DNA from: Chara braunii
Lineage: Eukaryota; Streptophyta; Charophyceae; Charales; Characeae
Direction: 5' to 3'
Assembly (NCBI GenBank): GCA_003427395.1
Contig: BFEA01000655.1
Location: 402,652 to 434,252, forward strand
DNA: 31,601 nucleotides
Shown here: in pieces, positions 27,937 through 31,601 of the stretch
Layout of the letters: every line of letters begins with the position of its first letter
Numbering within the stretch: position 1 is the first letter of the stretch
Made by a program: the position numbers and the translations under genes
Notes under the pieces: generated by a model
Told to the model about the DNA's origin: nothing
Seen by the model: only the letters and a program-made list of their open reading frames with translations
Database searches by the model: none

Positions 27937-28690
27937 TGTCACATATGTGATAAACTGTTTTTTGTAACGCGCGATTTTTTGCGCGACTGTATTTTGGGGG
28001 TTGAATGGGAGGGGCCGACTCAATTGCACAAGTACCCCCATCTTTTTTAGAAGAGTTGGTCCCATTGCGGTTGGCAGTTGGCAGTTAGGACGCGCCTTAG
28101 CGAGCGTGAAAATAACTATTGTCGTAGATATGTCGTAGCTTCTTTCTTGTTCTGCTGGAAATGGGGGAGGGAACTTTGGCGCGATTATCGCGTGGGAAAA
28201 TATATTTTTTTTTAATTTTGAAATGCGAGAGTAATAGGAATTAAGACTTTTACTAGGCGAGGAATTGGGGGCATCGTAATTTTGTCGTGAACTTTATTGT
28301 TGTAACTGCACAATGTTCCTTACTCACGCACACTTTGTTGCGCCCTGTCTTGGGCTCTGTTTCCACCGCGCCTTAATTATAATTGCAACTGTAATCTTTT
28401 CTTGCTCCTACTTGGCGAGTGCGGGTGTAACAGTAATCTTCTCCTTATTGATTTCCTTCCGCGCTAAAACATGCGCCTTTTTTTTGTCCATCTCATTGGC
28501 CGAAAAGATGCATGACTGGATTGATGCGTGGAGAGTGGCTACGTCCCCCATGTCGCGGCTCGATTATGCAGATGTAGGTACTTCCTTCTTCCCTCTTCTT
28601 CCCACTTCAGCGCAATTCCAATTATCTCGCGCAGATACTAAGTGCTATAAATTTTGCAAGTATGACTACTTCTCTGTCTAATCTAAATTT
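27937..28690 (+). other. LTR-like stretch
   Basis: Begins TGTCACATATGTGAT just after a CCCCCCGGG run. The start contains the 12-bp palindrome TCACATATGTGA (27939-27950), and many plant LTRs start TG. It has several GCGCG-containing hairpins: CGCGC/GCGCG at 27968-27985 and CGCGAT-T-ATCGCG at 28180-28192. TTTGGCGCGATT fits an E2F-type site. TTTTGGAGTTAGCGCGG at about 28688 loosely resembles a tRNA-Met-type primer-binding site. No second copy was found in the window. Confidence 0.3.
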
Positions 28691-28914
28691 TGGAGTTAGC
28701 GCGGTCGAGAGGATCGGCTAACGACCGGAGACAGGACGGTGAGTAAAGAGTTGGGCGATCTGACGAGCTGATGCTGAGTGTGTGGGGTTGACGTGGGGCC
28801 CCAAAGGACTGTGGCACACGGACGAACCCGACTGCATGCTCGGATCAAGCGGGGTGACAACTCTGTGATTGTTGGTAGCTGCGAGGAGATGGACTGCCCA
28901 CATCGGAGAAGCAT
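28691..28914. other. No feature recognised
   Basis: Mixed composition; short frames only. Confidence 0.4.
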
Positions 28915-29876
<962 letters not shown>

Positions 29877-30137
29877 ATGGAACCGGGATTTGTCGCTATT
29901 GAAACTAATTTCCCTCCCTTCTATCTCCTTCTTCCCTACCACCATCTAACGGTCGTCCCCTGGAAGGCGGTAGCTCCCTATTGGCCTCGAAGGCCGTGCT
30001 ATGAGTGTCGGCAGTACTACACCTACCGGGCCGCAGGATTTGTCCGGCGAACCCGTTCCGAAGCTGAGCGCCGAGAACACAACCTCCGGCTGAAACCATC
30101 CACGTCAGATTCCGAAGTCTGTGAAACCCGCAGATGA
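29877..30137 (+). CDS. Unrecognised 86-codon frame, doubtful
   Basis: MEPGFVAIETNFPPFYLLLP leads to an Arg-rich C-terminus, RRTRSEAERREHNLRLKPS, with one CYEC pair. A hydrophobic N-terminal third and a basic tail are visible. No family, promoter or ribosome context supports it. If the divergent rDNA reading is right, this lies in its upstream spacer and is probably not coding. Confidence 0.12.
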   Translation: MEPGFVAIETNFPPFYLLLPYHHLTVVPWKAVAPYWPRRPCYECRQYYTYRAAGFVRRTRSEAERREHNLRLKPSTSDSEVCETRR

Positions 30138-30384
30138 CAGGTGTTGGAAAAGCGAGACACCCATTGTGTTCCTTCTGTACACTGAATATGAGTCTGCCCA
30201 AGGTGACAAGGCTGACAGAACTAGCCGCCCAAGAGAACAGACGAGAATAGTAAAGAATCTAATTTCCAAGTTGTATATTTTTTTCTTTTCCCATTTCTTA
30301 ACTTCTCTTTTTTTTGTAAATTAATCAATTTTTCTCTCACTCTGGAAGTCGCGCTGGGCGTGAGGTTGGGCGTTCTCGGTGCGA
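30138..30384. other. No feature recognised
   Basis: T-rich stretch 30278-30330 followed by GC-rich sequence. Confidence 0.4.
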
Positions 30385-30473
30385 ATACCCTTACAAGGGT
30401 ATCCGCCGTGGTTTTTGCAAGTGACAGAAAATAGTTGTAATCTAGAGTTTAAGTATACCGCGCTAAGCGCGGT
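30385..30473 (+). repeat. Two perfect palindromic hairpins upstream of the rRNA-like region
   Basis: ATACCCTT-AC-AAGGGTAT at 30385-30402 and ACCGCGCT-A-AGCGCGGT at 30457-30473. Loops of one or two bases are too tight for a stable RNA stem-loop unless the inner pairs open, but the arms are perfect. They may be spacer-rRNA helices or protein-binding palindromes. Confidence 0.5.
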
Positions 30474-30764
30474 TGCGTCTGTAATTGCGTTGACTAGGTG
30501 GTTGACCACAATAGCGAGCGCGTGGGCGCGCAGGTTTAAGGCGCGCGTGATTCTTTTTTGATATTGATTGTAAGGCCGATCCGGACCTCGGTCGTTTTGC
30601 TTATTGTTATTATTTATTTATTTTTGATTAAGCAGGAATTAAGGATATTTTCTTTTGATTGGTACTTATATAAGCAAGCCGGCGCAGGCAAATGGGGGCC
30701 GCGCAGCCGTTTTGTTGGCCCAAAGCGCCGTGCCGCACCATCTCGTATGGTACTCTGCGGGCAC

Positions 30765-31601
30765 TAATCTCAGGCTTGGGCATAGCCCTATAGGTTACGA
30801 CAGCGGGCTGTTACTATGGATGTTCGGGGATCGAGGCCAGCAGGCGTCGGCGCGGCGGCAGCCGAGTAGCATGGGGCGAAAACCTGAGGGGTTGAGGGCC
30901 CTGTGGGGCTATCCCCCTCGGTTTTGCCTCTGGGTGCGGCGGCGGTTTCAAGCCGCGGGGCTGGCACTGTGCCAGCGATCCCGCGACTCCCCGACGTTAC
31001 TGTTATTTTATTTCATTTCCCTTTTGTCTATTGTTCTGGGTCCCTTTTCTATCGCGTCCAGTTTTGGGGCGCGGGATTGCGGTAGGAGCGCGTGGAGGTG
31101 TTGTATTTGCGGGGTCGCCTGAAGTGCAATTACAAAATGTTTCCGTAGTTACGCCGGGGCGCTGTCCTCAATTGAGGCCCTTCAGGACATCTGTTAAGGT
31201 AGGAATGGCGCGGGAAAGGTTCGTGCAGCCACTGCGTAGGGACGACGCAGTAAAATCCGGGAATGAACCCGGATGCCGACCGGGCCGGGTGCGTGCGCAG
31301 TGGGCTGGAGTTGGCACCAACAGAAGCAAGGCACGGCTGATGCGCAGATCATTCGTCGGACTTTGGGGTTTAGAGGTAAAGGCTAATTGAACCGCCTAGT
31401 AGCCAGCCTCCTCCGGAGTTTCCCGAAGGATAGCTGGAGCTGTCAGGGGCCGCTTTCTCACCGTGTCGGACTACGCAGCGACGGGCGGCACCAGAAGGGA
31501 GCATCGATCACTACTCCTTGTGGTGTTAGACTTAGCGCGCTATAGTAAAGCAGGGGCGCCCGGAGGCACCGCTACACTACAGGGAGGACTGAATCACTAC
31601 C
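30765..31601 (+). rRNA. Highly divergent large-subunit (25S/28S-type) rRNA, domains I-II, runs off the right edge
   Basis: Blocks resembling eukaryotic cytosolic LSU rRNA occur in order. TTGGGCATAGCCCTATAG (30777) resembles the TTGGGAATGCAGCCCTAAG region. GGCG...GAGTAGCATGGGG (30843-30876) lines up without gaps to the GGCGAGAGACC...AAGTACCGTGAGG region. CCGGGAATGAACCCGG (31258-31273) resembles the GGGTGAGTAAACCC hairpin. 31339-31441 has AGATCATTCGTCGGACTT, GGCTAATTGAACC, CCTAGTAGC, GAGTTTCCC and GGATAGCTGGAGC, about four in five identical to the conserved core by eye. GGTGTTAGACTTAG (31522) and the last 30 bases fit the next two conserved segments. Many differences are transitions and helices remain paired, while the domain II spacings are shorter than in plants. 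It would be a structural ribosomal RNA; the 5' end is unclear. Confidence 0.6.

Noticed and set aside
31136-31160. SSU rRNA 3' end (GTTTCCGTAG)
   Set aside because: Only about ten bases match and the site lies between LSU domain I and II blocks.
31190-31215. LSU domain IV motif (TTAAGGTAG)
   Set aside because: In rRNA it lies far downstream of the blocks found after it here, so order is wrong; treated as a chance match.
30655-31390. Protein-coding genes of 119-155 codons
   Set aside because: They overlap the rRNA-like blocks in several frames and contain no recognisable domain.

Overview
The window looks like nuclear DNA of a plant-lineage eukaryote with a repeat-rich genome. It carries an L1-like LINE, a PIF/Harbinger-type DNA transposon, small TTAA-flanked inverted-repeat elements, a decayed Ty3/gypsy retrotransposon, satellites and long homopolymers. 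From memory of repeat style (the gypsy pol, the Harbinger Myb-like/transposase gene pair) I suspect a charophyte alga such as Chara, but cannot verify this. A run of N and scattered ambiguous bases show it is a draft scaffold. I see no confident intact single-copy host protein gene.

Layout. 5-530 holds two small TTAA-bounded inverted-repeat elements. 1353-10431 is a LINE locus read entirely on the minus strand: ORF1 (10389-7491), an A tract, an extra small ORF (6756-6253), then ORF2 with endonuclease, reverse transcriptase and a Cys/His C-terminal region (6193-1655), ending in an A-rich tail. ORF1 and ORF2 are broken by homopolymer indels and by in-frame stops that are almost all TGA. 10443-13560 is gene-free: short degenerate repeats, a 63-bp tandem repeat running into a 291-bp gap, a nested satellite and hairpins. 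13564-13743 is a third TTAA element. 13849-16057 is a complete but internally deleted PIF/Harbinger element with matching terminal inverted repeats and a TTT target duplication.

16058-20412 has low-complexity tracts and hairpins but no recognisable gene. 20413-22015 contains two consecutive arrays of degenerate repeats in which each unit keeps a conserved core next to, or inside, a short hairpin whose stem sequence changes from unit to unit while pairing is kept. The arrays lie immediately upstream of a decayed Ty3/gypsy pol (22142-25830: protease tail, RT, RNase H, integrase) that has lost part of its catalytic motif. A TATA-box-like site follows at 25884, then two unrecognised open frames (26233-27495) and an LTR-like stretch.

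The right end, after a long (TG)n(GA)n microsatellite, holds what I read as a very divergent cytosolic-type large-subunit rRNA gene (about 30765 to beyond the window edge). Blocks resembling domains I and II of eukaryotic LSU rRNA occur in the right order and at plausible spacing, with helices kept by different base pairs. This and the hairpin arrays deserve most attention. All homology calls are from memory; no search was run.
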